From Pelotomaculum sp. PtaU1.Bin035 (GTDB taxonomy: Bacteria > Bacillota > Desulfotomaculia > Desulfotomaculales > Pelotomaculaceae): a DNA stretch of 64,000 nucleotides. This document shows positions 1-7,001 of the stretch, piece after piece. The notes beneath the pieces were generated by a model, which searched no databases, was not told the DNA's origin, and saw nothing but the letters and a program-made list of their open reading frames with translations. Each line of letters opens with the position of its first letter. Positions within the stretch are counted from its first letter, which is position 1. A program made the translations under genes and the position numbers. The stretch covers positions 1-64,000 of the forward strand of contig MVRN01000036.1 in assembly GCA_002067965.1 (NCBI GenBank), read 5' to 3'.

Positions 1-1
1 C

Positions 2-94
2 AGAATGAAGCGTGACCACGGTAAAAATGACGTTTCTTCCCATGTACTGTCTTTTCATGAGGCTCTTTTGAAAAACGAGGAGGGTGGTAAATGA
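2..94 (+). CDS. 3' end of an upstream gene, probably the transposase partner of the ATPase (partial)
   Basis: An open frame enters from the left edge and ends at TGA 92-94, overlapping the ATG at 91 of the next gene, so the two are translationally coupled. Only 30 residues are visible, ending in HEALLKNEEGGK, too few to assign a family. The downstream gene is an ExeA/TnsC-like ATPase of the sort encoded directly after a DDE transposase in two-gene transposable elements, so a transposase C-terminus is the natural inference. The five bases before the start at 91 are the end of this gene, which also carries its ribosome binding site. Confidence 0.5.
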   Translation, partial: RMKRDHGKNDVSSHVLSFHEALLKNEEGGK

Positions 95-894
95 TGTTTA
101 CCGCCTTCTACTCCCTGGCTGCCAGACCTTTTTCGAAAGATATCAAAGCAGAGGAGATGTACTTGTCATCTTCCCACCAGGAACTTCTGGCCCGGCTAAA
201 TTATCTAAAAGACAGCCGGGGCATTGGTATGGTGGTGGGCGAACCCGGTTCCGGTAAGACTTCCGGTCTGCGTGCCTTTGTGGTTTCACTTAATCCCTCT
301 CTCTACCGGGTGGCCTACTTCCCGCTTTCTACGGTTACTGTTACGGATTTCTACAGAGGGCTGGCTTTTAGCCTGGGTCTTGAACCTACTTTTCGCAAAG
401 TGGATCTATTCAATCAGATTCAGGAGGCTATTCAAAACAGCTATTCCGGCAAGAAAGTTGTGCCGGTTATTATTTTGGATGAATTACAGTTGGCCAGTAC
501 GGAATTTTTCAGCGACCTCCATTTGTTATTTAATTTTTCGATGGACTCTGAAAATCCGTTTGTCTTGGTACTCTGCGGGATGCCTGCTCTGGCGATTAAA
601 ATGTCGTTGACTCATAACCAACCTTTAAATCAAAGGTTAATTATGCGTTACAAGATGGCGCCTTTGTCAAAAGAAGAAACAAGAAATTATCTGGAGCACC
701 ATATGCGCAGAGCCGGCGCCAACTACCCGATCTTTTCAGATGCTGCCGTGGAAGCGATTGTTACAGTAAGTCGGGGTTGGCCCCGTTTGGTTAACAATCT
801 CTTTACAACCAGCTTAATTTATGGTTGCCAGAAGGGGCTTAAGTATATTGATGAGGAGGCCGTGAGGCAGGCTGCTGTTGAATTAGGCATGTAA
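91..894 (+). CDS. ExeA/TnsC-like AAA ATPase, transposition helper
   Basis: A 267-residue AAA+ ATPase. Walker A is GEPGSGKT at residues 50-57 and Walker B is IILDE at about 127-131, followed by a C-terminal helical lid. The family (ExeA, TnsC, MuB/IstB-like) uses ATP to help a DDE transposase choose or activate target DNA. The start ATGATG overlaps the upstream stop and has a GAGGAGGGTGG ribosome binding site. A terminator follows at once, and then AT-rich DNA with repeated TGCAA motifs that look like a transposon end. A role in secretion (the literal ExeA annotation) is unlikely here because no secretion genes are nearby. The gene appears intact. Confidence 0.8.
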   Translation: MMFTAFYSLAARPFSKDIKAEEMYLSSSHQELLARLNYLKDSRGIGMVVGEPGSGKTSGLRAFVVSLNPSLYRVAYFPLSTVTVTDFYRGLAFSLGLEPTFRKVDLFNQIQEAIQNSYSGKKVVPVIILDELQLASTEFFSDLHLLFNFSMDSENPFVLVLCGMPALAIKMSLTHNQPLNQRLIMRYKMAPLSKEETRNYLEHHMRRAGANYPIFSDAAVEAIVTVSRGWPRLVNNLFTTSLIYGCQKGLKYIDEEAVRQAAVELGM

Positions 895-910
895 TCTTTA
901 TTCTGGTCAG

Positions 911-940
911 GGTCGGTCGTTGGCCGGCCTTTTTCTTTTT
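911..940 (+). terminator. Intrinsic terminator after the transposition ATPase
   Basis: GGTCGG pairs with CCGGCC (one T-G wobble) around a short loop, followed by TTTTTCTTTTT. It sits 17 bases after the ATPase stop codon. Confidence 0.75.
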
Positions 941-950
941 AACCCATCAA

Positions 951-1080
951 TTCTGCAAAACATGTAATCTGCAATTCTTAAATTATGCTGGACATATACT
1001 GTGCAAATTTTGCTATTTGAATAGAAATTTTAAATCCAATTATCATGCAAATGGCTGGGACAAAGATTCTGCAAAATTAC
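951..1080 (+). repeat. Cluster of TGCAA repeats, probable transposon right end
   Basis: Five copies of a YTGCAA-type motif occur in the same orientation at about 951-960, 967-976, 1000-1010, 1045-1052 and 1067-1080. The first and last are the best matched (TTCTGCAAAA followed by a TTAC or GTAAT tail). Reiterated transposase binding sites are typical of the ends of Mu/Tn7/Tn552-like elements that use a MuB/TnsC-type ATPase. The left end lies outside the window, so this is inferred and no target-site duplication could be checked. Confidence 0.4.
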
Positions 1081-1119
1081 AGGATGGTTTTCGTCAAAGC
1101 GATTATTACTTTAATGTGC

Positions 1120-1190
1120 TTGATTTTTATGTAATAACATATATAATTACTAATATAATAAATTATATTAATATACTAATATAATTTTAG
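1120..1190 (+). promoter_or_regulatory. Candidate sigma-A promoter and AT-rich operator-like repeats before the nitrogenase-like genes
   Basis: TTGATT at 1120-1125 and TATAAT at 1142-1147 are 16 bases apart. Directly downstream, ACTAATATAAT occurs twice (1149-1159 and 1175-1185), and AATATAAT-AA-ATTATATT forms a perfect inverted repeat at 1152-1169. The layout suggests a regulated promoter for the operon that begins at 1327. AT-rich sequence makes chance matches easy, so the call is tentative. Confidence 0.4.
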
Positions 1191-1256
1191 AGGTAGCGAT
1201 TGTTAAGAAATGGGTTTAGAAAAATAGATTTTTTTAATAGTTAATTAATGAACAAG

Positions 1257-1286
1257 GTTGACCGGAGAAACTGGAGGCCAAGTAAT
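1257..1286 (+). repeat. Short sequence shared with 10105-10134 (possible transposase-gene remnant)
   Basis: The segment beginning GTTGACC and containing CTGGAGGC and AAGTA closely matches 10105-10134 in the same orientation. The second copy is the 3' end of a decayed minus-strand transposase gene. Read on the minus strand, both copies encode YLASSF. Copy one is probably a relic of the same insertion sequence, so the nitrogenase-like module lies between two related remnants. A shared RNA leader motif is the alternative. Confidence 0.4.
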
Positions 1287-1310
1287 ATACTTACTGGCCT
1301 TTTTATTATT
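1276..1310 (+). terminator. Terminator- or attenuator-like hairpin upstream of the nitrogenase-like operon
   Basis: GGCCAAGTAA pairs with TTACTGGCC with one bulged A, and the stem is followed by TTTTTATTATT. It lies between the candidate promoter and the start codon at 1327, so it could attenuate the operon or be an inherited terminator. Confidence 0.5.
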
Positions 1311-1326
1311 CTATCAGAGGTGAACT

Positions 1327-2808
1327 ATGACCATGATTAATCTCAAAGAACCTGAGGTTCAAATTAGGGAAGTCCGTTTAAAGTCCATTACCGGATTTGC
1401 GGGGACTGCCGGAGAACTGATTCAATGCGTGTATGCAGGTAAGCTCAAAGACAGGACGCGGAGTTTCAGCCAGAGCATGCAATGCAGTTCCGCTTCGGCC
1501 CTTTGTCAGCTTTCCATGATCCTGGATGCTGCCGTAGTAAATCATGCGCCCGTGGGTTGTGCGGGGGATTTCTCCTCTTTCCATTTTACTTACCGGGCAG
1601 GTCAGATGGAAAGAAATTTGCCTTACCTTGTGGGACGTTATTTCAGTACTAATATAGAGGAAACGGATACAATTTTTGGAGCCGTGCAAAAACTTGAGGA
1701 TACCATCCGGGAGGCTTATCGCCGAGTCCGGCCCAAGGCCATTTTTGTTACGACATCCTGCGCTTCGGGAATTATCGGTGACGATGTGGAAAGTGCAACC
1801 GAAGACTTATCGAAGGAGCTGGGGATTCCGGTGGTTTCATGTTTTTGCGAGGGTTTCAAATCAAAAGTCTGGACCTCCGGATTTGATTCGGCTTACCATT
1901 CCGTTGTCAGAAAAATTGTGAAGCCGCCGCGCCAGAAGAACAACAAAGTGAATATCGTCAATTTTTTTGGTACGCATGTTTTTGATGATTTATTGCAAAA
2001 ACTGGGATACGAACCGAATTATATCGTTCCGTTCTCCACGATTGCCGGGCTGGAGTATACTTCGGAAGCGGCAGCCACCATTCAGATTTGCCCCACGCTG
2101 GGGAGTTATATCGGCGCGGCGCTGGAAGAAGTCTACGGAGTGCCGGAAATCAAATCTCCGCCGGCCTATGGCATTGCCGGAACAGACAGTTGGATGAGAG
2201 AACTGGGAAAGGTGCTGGACAGAGAGGAAGAGATAGAAAAAATTATTGCCGGCGAACATGAGCGGATCCTGCCCAAACTCAATGAATACAGGGAAAAATT
2301 TAGGGGTAAAACCGCTTACCTGACCGCGGGCGCGGCGCATGGACACGCCATTATCGCTCTATTACGGGAGCTGGGATTTGAGGTGAAGGGCGCCGCTATT
2401 TTCCATCATGATCCGCTCTACGATAACGGAGATCCTGCCTCAGACGCGCTGGCCCACGATGTAAGAACCTACGGAGACGTTTCCAACTACTACGTTTGCA
2501 ACAAGCAATCCTACGAAATTGTCAATCTGCTAAACCGGCACCGGCCCGACCTGCTGGTAGCCAGACATACCGGGATGGCGCATTGGGGAGGAAAATTAGG
2601 CATTCCTTCTTTCCTGCTGGATGACGAGCAGTTCGGGTTTGGCTACCAGGGGATCTTAAACTATGGGGAAAGGATTGAGGATACCATCAACAACCGGGAA
2701 TATCTGGAGAATTTTGCCCGGCACAGCACCACGCCGTATACGAAGTGGTGGCTGGAACAGGAGCCGTTTACTTTTTGGGGAGGTGGCGCGTGTGGCGAAG
2801 CTTATTGA
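1327..2808 (+). CDS. Nitrogenase-like component 1, alpha (NifD-type) subunit
   Basis: A 493-residue member of the NifD/NifE/BchN/MarD superfamily. Three cysteines lie where NifD holds its P-cluster: C53, C78 (in HAPVGC) and C145 (in TTSC). C255 matches the cofactor cysteine region (NifD C275). The NifD cofactor histidine H442 appears replaced by phenylalanine at about F438 in GFGYQG. Together this indicates an electron-transferring iron-sulfur enzyme that is probably not a classical N2 reductase. The ATG is preceded by AGAGGTGA. The beta-like gene overlaps the 3' end by 17 bases, and ABC transporter genes follow. No NifH-like reductase, NifB or NifEN is visible. The substrate is unknown; reduction of an organosulfur compound, as in MarBHDK, is one possibility. 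Confidence 0.8.
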   Translation: MTMINLKEPEVQIREVRLKSITGFAGTAGELIQCVYAGKLKDRTRSFSQSMQCSSASALCQLSMILDAAVVNHAPVGCAGDFSSFHFTYRAGQMERNLPYLVGRYFSTNIEETDTIFGAVQKLEDTIREAYRRVRPKAIFVTTSCASGIIGDDVESATEDLSKELGIPVVSCFCEGFKSKVWTSGFDSAYHSVVRKIVKPPRQKNNKVNIVNFFGTHVFDDLLQKLGYEPNYIVPFSTIAGLEYTSEAAATIQICPTLGSYIGAALEEVYGVPEIKSPPAYGIAGTDSWMRELGKVLDREEEIEKIIAGEHERILPKLNEYREKFRGKTAYLTAGAAHGHAIIALLRELGFEVKGAAIFHHDPLYDNGDPASDALAHDVRTYGDVSNYYVCNKQSYEIVNLLNRHRPDLLVARHTGMAHWGGKLGIPSFLLDDEQFGFGYQGILNYGERIEDTINNREYLENFARHSTTPYTKWWLEQEPFTFWGGGACGEAY

Positions 2809-3598
2809 GCAGCCTAGATATTCCTGCGCCTTGGGGGTACAGCAGTCTGTGGTGGCCATCAAAAGAGCAGTGCCGGTTCTGCACGCCGGGCCGGGCTGCA
2901 GCACAAAAATCGCCGCCCTGCTCGGGCAGGGTGAGGGCTATGCCGGAGGCAATACCATCCCCTGCACCAATACCGGTGAACCGGAAGTGGTTTACGGGGG
3001 CGAGGAAAAGCTCAAGAGTGTGATTGAAGGGTCTTTTAAAGTAATCGACGCCGATCTCTATGTGGTGCTCACAGGCTGCACGTCGGATATCGTGGGGGAC
3101 GACATCGGCAGAGTCGCGGCGGATTTTCAGGAACAGGGCCGGCCGCTTGTTTACGCGGAAACCGGCGGCTTTAGGGGCAGCAATTATGCAAGCCATGAAA
3201 TTGTGGTGAAAGCCATTATTGATCAGTATGTGGATAAACTACGGCGGAACAAAAGGGTTGTAAAAGGGCTGGCCAATGTTTTTGCCACCATCCCGTACCA
3301 GGATCCTTTCTGGAACGGAAATTTGGAAGAAATCAAGAGAATATTGGAAGGGATTGGTCTGCAAGTCAATATTCTCTTTGGGGAAGATTCCGGTGGCGTC
3401 GAAGAATGGCAAACCATTCCCGACGCAGAGTTTAATATTGTGGTAAGCGCCTGGGCGGGACTGGAGATAGCGGAGCATCTTCAGGAAAAGTACCAAACTC
3501 CTTATTTCCACTTTCCCTATTTGCCGGTGGGCGGGCGGGAGACCTCCGTATTTTTAAGACAGGTCGCTGATTTTGCCGGCCTGCAGCAGGCCAAGTAG
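2792..3598 (+). CDS. Nitrogenase-like component 1, beta (NifK-type) subunit, N-terminal part of a split gene
   Basis: The GTG start at 2792 follows GGGGAGG. The 268 residues carry C12, C36 (in AGPGC) and C96 (in LTGC), spaced like the NifK P-cluster ligands C70/C95/C153, so with the alpha chain the full set of six P-cluster cysteines is present. The frame stops at TAG 3596-3598, just after QQAK. The homologous protein continues without a gap in the -1 frame from 3595 (VEAFIKKEEEK and onward) to 4107. A single missing base near 3593-3598 would restore one protein of about 440 residues. This could be a real inactivating mutation, a sequencing error, or less likely programmed frameshifting. Confidence 0.7.
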   Translation: MAKLIEQPRYSCALGVQQSVVAIKRAVPVLHAGPGCSTKIAALLGQGEGYAGGNTIPCTNTGEPEVVYGGEEKLKSVIEGSFKVIDADLYVVLTGCTSDIVGDDIGRVAADFQEQGRPLVYAETGGFRGSNYASHEIVVKAIIDQYVDKLRRNKRVVKGLANVFATIPYQDPFWNGNLEEIKRILEGIGLQVNILFGEDSGGVEEWQTIPDAEFNIVVSAWAGLEIAEHLQEKYQTPYFHFPYLPVGGRETSVFLRQVADFAGLQQAK

Positions 3599-4107
3599 AA
3601 GCTTTTATTAAGAAAGAAGAAGAAAAATTTTACAATTATCTGGATATAACCATGGATTTTCTGCTGGAGTTCAGGTATGGACTGCCCAGGAGATTCTATA
3701 CCCTTTTGGATGCCTCCTACGCTGTCGGGTTTTCCAAGTTTTTGCTGCATGAGTTGGGCATTATTCCGGCCAAGCAATTTATTGTCGATAACACGCCCGG
3801 AAAATTCCAGGGAGCAATCAGCGAGCAGTTTGCCCATATATCGGCGTTAAGGTCGGCGGAAGTAGCCTTCCTGACGGATGGTGGTGCCATCCAGGAAGAA
3901 ATCCGGGCGGATGAAAACAAAAATAGAGCGTTGATTCTTGGTAGCGCCTGGGAAAGAGAGCTTGCCAAAAACCTGGGTGCCGATCTTTTGATTTTGAGTG
4001 TACCGGTGACTTATAGACTGGTGCTAAGTTGCGCCTATGCCGGCTACAGGGGAGGGATCCGGGCGATCGAAGATATTTATGGCCGTGTACTGGACACGTA
4101 TCGATAA
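3595..4107 (+). pseudogene. Nitrogenase-like component 1, beta subunit, C-terminal part (frame-shifted)
   Basis: This continues the beta-like chain in the -1 frame: VEAFIKKEEEKFYNYLDI, then the segment from M at 3652, ending in GGIRAIEDIYGRVLDTYR, which resembles the NifK C-terminal GGIRLIEDI region. The ATG at 3652 has no ribosome binding site, so independent translation is doubtful. With the preceding part it makes a normal-length subunit. The next gene starts about 45 bases later. I read the two pieces as one gene carrying a one-base frame change. Confidence 0.65.
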
Positions 4108-4153
4108 AAAATAGATGAGTAATTTGAATTTTGGAAGAATGGAGGGGTTACGC

Positions 4154-4942
4154 TTGAAAAAGGCATTACTTAACATTCATAATCGAATGATCAGTCTATA
4201 TATCATTATCGTATTTTTTGTTCTTTGGCAACTAATCCCCTACACAGGGCTTGTGAACCCCCATTTTCTTCCGCCACTGTCGAAGGTGATTGCCGAGACA
4301 TTCAAACTAAGCCTGGGAAACATTGTTCTGGATATTGTGCATAGCCTGAGGAGGATTATCATCGGCTTTTTTGTGGCAACGGCAGTAGCCTTGCCACTCG
4401 GATTTGTGCTGGCAGGTGCTCTGCCCAAGCTGGGTAAGTTGCTGAATCCTCTAATGATGTTTTTATCCCAAATTCCTCCTTTTATCCTTTTTCCTGTTTT
4501 CGTAATTATTTTTGGTATAGGGGAAGGAGGGATCCTCACAGTGATTTTTTGGTCGGCACTCTGGCCGATTCTGTTCAACACGATTGCCGGAACCCAGATG
4601 GTGGATCCGCTTCTTATTAAAAGTGCGCGCTCCATGGGATCGAGTCAGTTGACAATTTTTTTAAAAGTCATTCTTCCCGGCACCCTTTCATCCATTATGA
4701 CCGGTATGCGCGCCGCGATGACTTTTTGCTTCATGATGCTCATTGGGGCCGAAACCATGGGCGCCAATTCCGGATTAGGCTGGGAGATCAACATGTCCCA
4801 AAGGATGGCGGTTATCCCACGCATTTATCTTGTGGTGATGATCGTGGCGATAGTGGGCCTGGCGATAAACTATCTGTTTGAATGGTTTGAGCGTAATACC
4901 ATCATTTGGAGAGAGGATGCGCCTTCAGGACCGGCTGATTGA
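4154..4942 (+). CDS. ABC transporter permease, SsuC/TauC type
   Basis: A 262-residue inner-membrane permease with about six hydrophobic segments and the EAA-type coupling loop (IKSARSMGSSQLTIFLKV) that docks the ATPase. The family imports sulfonates, taurine, nitrate or pyrimidine precursors. I chose TTG 4154 because GGAGGGG lies seven bases upstream; the in-frame ATG at 4115 has no such site. The gene follows the nitrogenase-like pair and precedes a second, similar permease and a binding protein, so the transporter probably serves the nitrogenase-like enzyme. The substrate cannot be read from the sequence. Confidence 0.8.
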   Translation: MKKALLNIHNRMISLYIIIVFFVLWQLIPYTGLVNPHFLPPLSKVIAETFKLSLGNIVLDIVHSLRRIIIGFFVATAVALPLGFVLAGALPKLGKLLNPLMMFLSQIPPFILFPVFVIIFGIGEGGILTVIFWSALWPILFNTIAGTQMVDPLLIKSARSMGSSQLTIFLKVILPGTLSSIMTGMRAAMTFCFMMLIGAETMGANSGLGWEINMSQRMAVIPRIYLVVMIVAIVGLAINYLFEWFERNTIIWREDAPSGPAD

Positions 4943-5047
4943 GGAAGTACGGTATAAGAAGGGAGTGATCGCATATTGCAAAACATAAGAAGAGAATAAC
5001 CTAATTTAAACCTTATGGAATGTACACGATTGTGAGGGGGTGTTTGC

Positions 5048-5824
5048 ATCAAACCTGTTATTGATAAAATAAAGAGCATAACTTATGCCTCTCTTGCTTT
5101 AGTTGCCTTCTTTGCCATTTGGCAGTTTGCATCAACAAAAGAAATTGTACCGAGCGCGGTTATTCCAACGCCTGTGACAGTGGCGGGAGCAGTTATCGAT
5201 TCTCTCAAATCCGGCCAGTTAATCAGGCAAACAGCCTTAAGTCTTGTGAATGTAGGGATTGGATTTCTGCTGGCAATTTTTATTTGTATCCCTTTCGGCT
5301 TGGTTATCGGAACCTATTATAAAATTTTTGAAAAGAGCCTGATGCCTTTTTTGCGAATGTGTGAAAAAATTAATCCTTTCGCCCTTTTCCCGGTTTTTAT
5401 GATATTGTTTGGCATCGGCCATCTCGAAAAGGTGATGGTGGTGTTATGGGTATCGCAGTGGCCGTTGCTTTTTAACACCATAGACGGGGTAAGAAATCTG
5501 GACGTAACAATCATTAAGTCCGCACGTTCCATGGGTGCCAGGAAGGGGAACTTTCTTTTGAAAGTCATTGTACCGATGACGCTTCCGTATATCTTTACCG
5601 GTGTCAAACAAAGTGTGCAGCTTGCTTTTTTCATGATTATAGCCTCGGAGATGGTGGGGGCGAACGAGGGCTTGGGATGGCAGTTCTTCTCTGCAAACAT
5701 GGCTTATAATGTGCCGATGATGTTTGGCATCATTATTTATGTTACAGTCTTGGCCATTATTATCAACGTTCTGTTCACTAAAATCGAGAAGTGGTTTTCA
5801 GTGTGGAAACAATCCACATTTTAG
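5048..5824 (+). CDS. ABC transporter permease, SsuC/TauC type, with a non-standard start
   Basis: A second permease with the coupling loop IKSARSMGARKGNFLLKV. Its first membrane helix (ASLALVAFFAIWQFA) is in frame upstream of the first GTG at 5174, yet no ATG, GTG or TTG exists between the in-frame stop at 5033-5035 and that helix. GAGGGGG at 5034-5040 is well placed for ATC 5048, giving an N-terminus KPVIDKIKS that aligns with LKKALLNIHN of the first permease. The gene either starts at ATC or carries a point change or frameshift. Together with 4154-4942 it forms a heterodimeric channel. Confidence 0.7.
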   Translation: MKPVIDKIKSITYASLALVAFFAIWQFASTKEIVPSAVIPTPVTVAGAVIDSLKSGQLIRQTALSLVNVGIGFLLAIFICIPFGLVIGTYYKIFEKSLMPFLRMCEKINPFALFPVFMILFGIGHLEKVMVVLWVSQWPLLFNTIDGVRNLDVTIIKSARSMGARKGNFLLKVIVPMTLPYIFTGVKQSVQLAFFMIIASEMVGANEGLGWQFFSANMAYNVPMMFGIIIYVTVLAIIINVLFTKIEKWFSVWKQSTF

Positions 5825-5874
5825 GATGAAGCATATTTGCAGATATGAAAAAACATAAGGAGGAGAGAACGATC

Positions 5875-6927
5875 ATGGCAATAACAAGAAATACAAAATT
5901 AATTATAGGCGGCATCGTTGTGCTGGCAGTGATTGTGGGCATCGGTGTTGATTTTTTGTCGGGGCAAAAGGGGCAGCCCAGTTCGACAACAGCTGGCGGG
6001 AGTAAGGAACTGGCCGAGATTCGCACTTATACACGTACCGACTGCGGGATCACTCCCTATCTCGTTGCCGATCAGAAGGGCTTTTTCGCCGAAGAGGGCC
6101 TTAAATTGGTTTATACTGGCACTGTAGCCTATCCTCAACAGTTGGCATCCGTCCTGAATGGAAACAACGATATCGGAGATGCGCATCCAAATGAATTGGC
6201 CATGTTTATCAAAGGTGGCGCCAAAGTGAAAGGCGTTAGCCGTGATGACCTTGAACCTATTGATGAAGTCAATGCCGAATACCGTCACATGAAATATTTT
6301 GTGAGTAAAGATTCAGCGATAAAATCCTGGAAGGATATCCAAAACTATAAAGTAGGGCAGCAGATCCTGATCAATGGCACGATTCCAAGCTGCACAACTT
6401 TTGTCCCGTCCAACATTTTTGATAGATATAACCTTGACCGGAATAGGCTCAAGTTTGTAACTTTTGATTCCGATCAGCAGGCTCTTCAGGCTGTCACGCA
6501 AGGTGATATCGATATTGCTCAAGTGCATCCTCCCTATTATAATCTAGCGAAAGAAATAGGTCTTGTGCAAATTGGAGATTCTTTTGATGCCGGCCTGGGT
6601 GCGGCAACCGGCGTTGCTTTGTATTATTTCCCTGATAAGTATATCGCCGAACATCCTGACCGGGTGCAGGCCTTTGTCCGGGCGATCACTAAGGCGCAGA
6701 TTTGGGCGAATCAAAGCCAAAACCGCAAGGAAGCGGCTGAGATAACTGCAAAAGCATTGAATGTGAACTCAACCGGCACCCATTATTATGCCTTTGATAC
6801 TTCCATTCCGGAAGAGCAGATTCAGCCATGGCTTGACGACCTGGTATACGGCGGTTTCCTTAAAGAAGGAGAACTTGCGGTGGCGGATATCATAACCCAT
6901 CAATTTGAGGATCCGTCGGTAAAGTAG
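5875..6927 (+). CDS. ABC transporter substrate-binding protein, SsuA/NMT1 type
   Basis: A 350-residue extracytoplasmic binding protein with a hydrophobic N-terminal segment (residues about 10-30) and the two-lobe NMT1/SsuA fold, recognisable from VADQKGFFAEEGL and the GDIDIAQVHPPY region. The ATG at 5875 follows AAGGAGGAGAG; an earlier in-frame ATG at 5845 has no site. Unlike most Firmicute binding proteins there is no lipobox cysteine after the hydrophobic stretch, so it may stay anchored by the uncleaved helix or be secreted. It follows the two permeases; the matching ATPase lies about 4 kb away at 10918. The ligand is unknown. Confidence 0.8.
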   Translation: MAITRNTKLIIGGIVVLAVIVGIGVDFLSGQKGQPSSTTAGGSKELAEIRTYTRTDCGITPYLVADQKGFFAEEGLKLVYTGTVAYPQQLASVLNGNNDIGDAHPNELAMFIKGGAKVKGVSRDDLEPIDEVNAEYRHMKYFVSKDSAIKSWKDIQNYKVGQQILINGTIPSCTTFVPSNIFDRYNLDRNRLKFVTFDSDQQALQAVTQGDIDIAQVHPPYYNLAKEIGLVQIGDSFDAGLGAATGVALYYFPDKYIAEHPDRVQAFVRAITKAQIWANQSQNRKEAAEITAKALNVNSTGTHYYAFDTSIPEEQIQPWLDDLVYGGFLKEGELAVADIITHQFEDPSVK

Positions 6928-7001
6928 AAATCAGATCAGTTCCCCCATGCGATTTGTACTTGACGGGATATTTTATTAATTAGTTTTTGGAGTGGTATGG
7001 G

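Noticed and set aside
224-610. Second plus-strand frame inside the transposition ATPase gene
   Set aside because: It lies wholly within the ATPase gene, has no ribosome binding site, and its composition (many W, R and C) is typical of out-of-frame reading.
2768-3196. Minus-strand 142-residue frame opposite the beta-like subunit
   Set aside because: It is antisense to a gene with conserved cysteine motifs and shows no recognisable protein features.
3585-3605. Programmed -1 ribosomal frameshift in the beta-like gene
   Set aside because: No slippery heptamer of the X XXY YYZ type is present at the switch point, so mutation or sequence error is simpler.
3652-4107. Independent small gene at 3652
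   Set aside because: No ribosome binding site, and the sequence upstream in the same frame continues the NifK-like protein, so it is the C-terminal part of the split gene.
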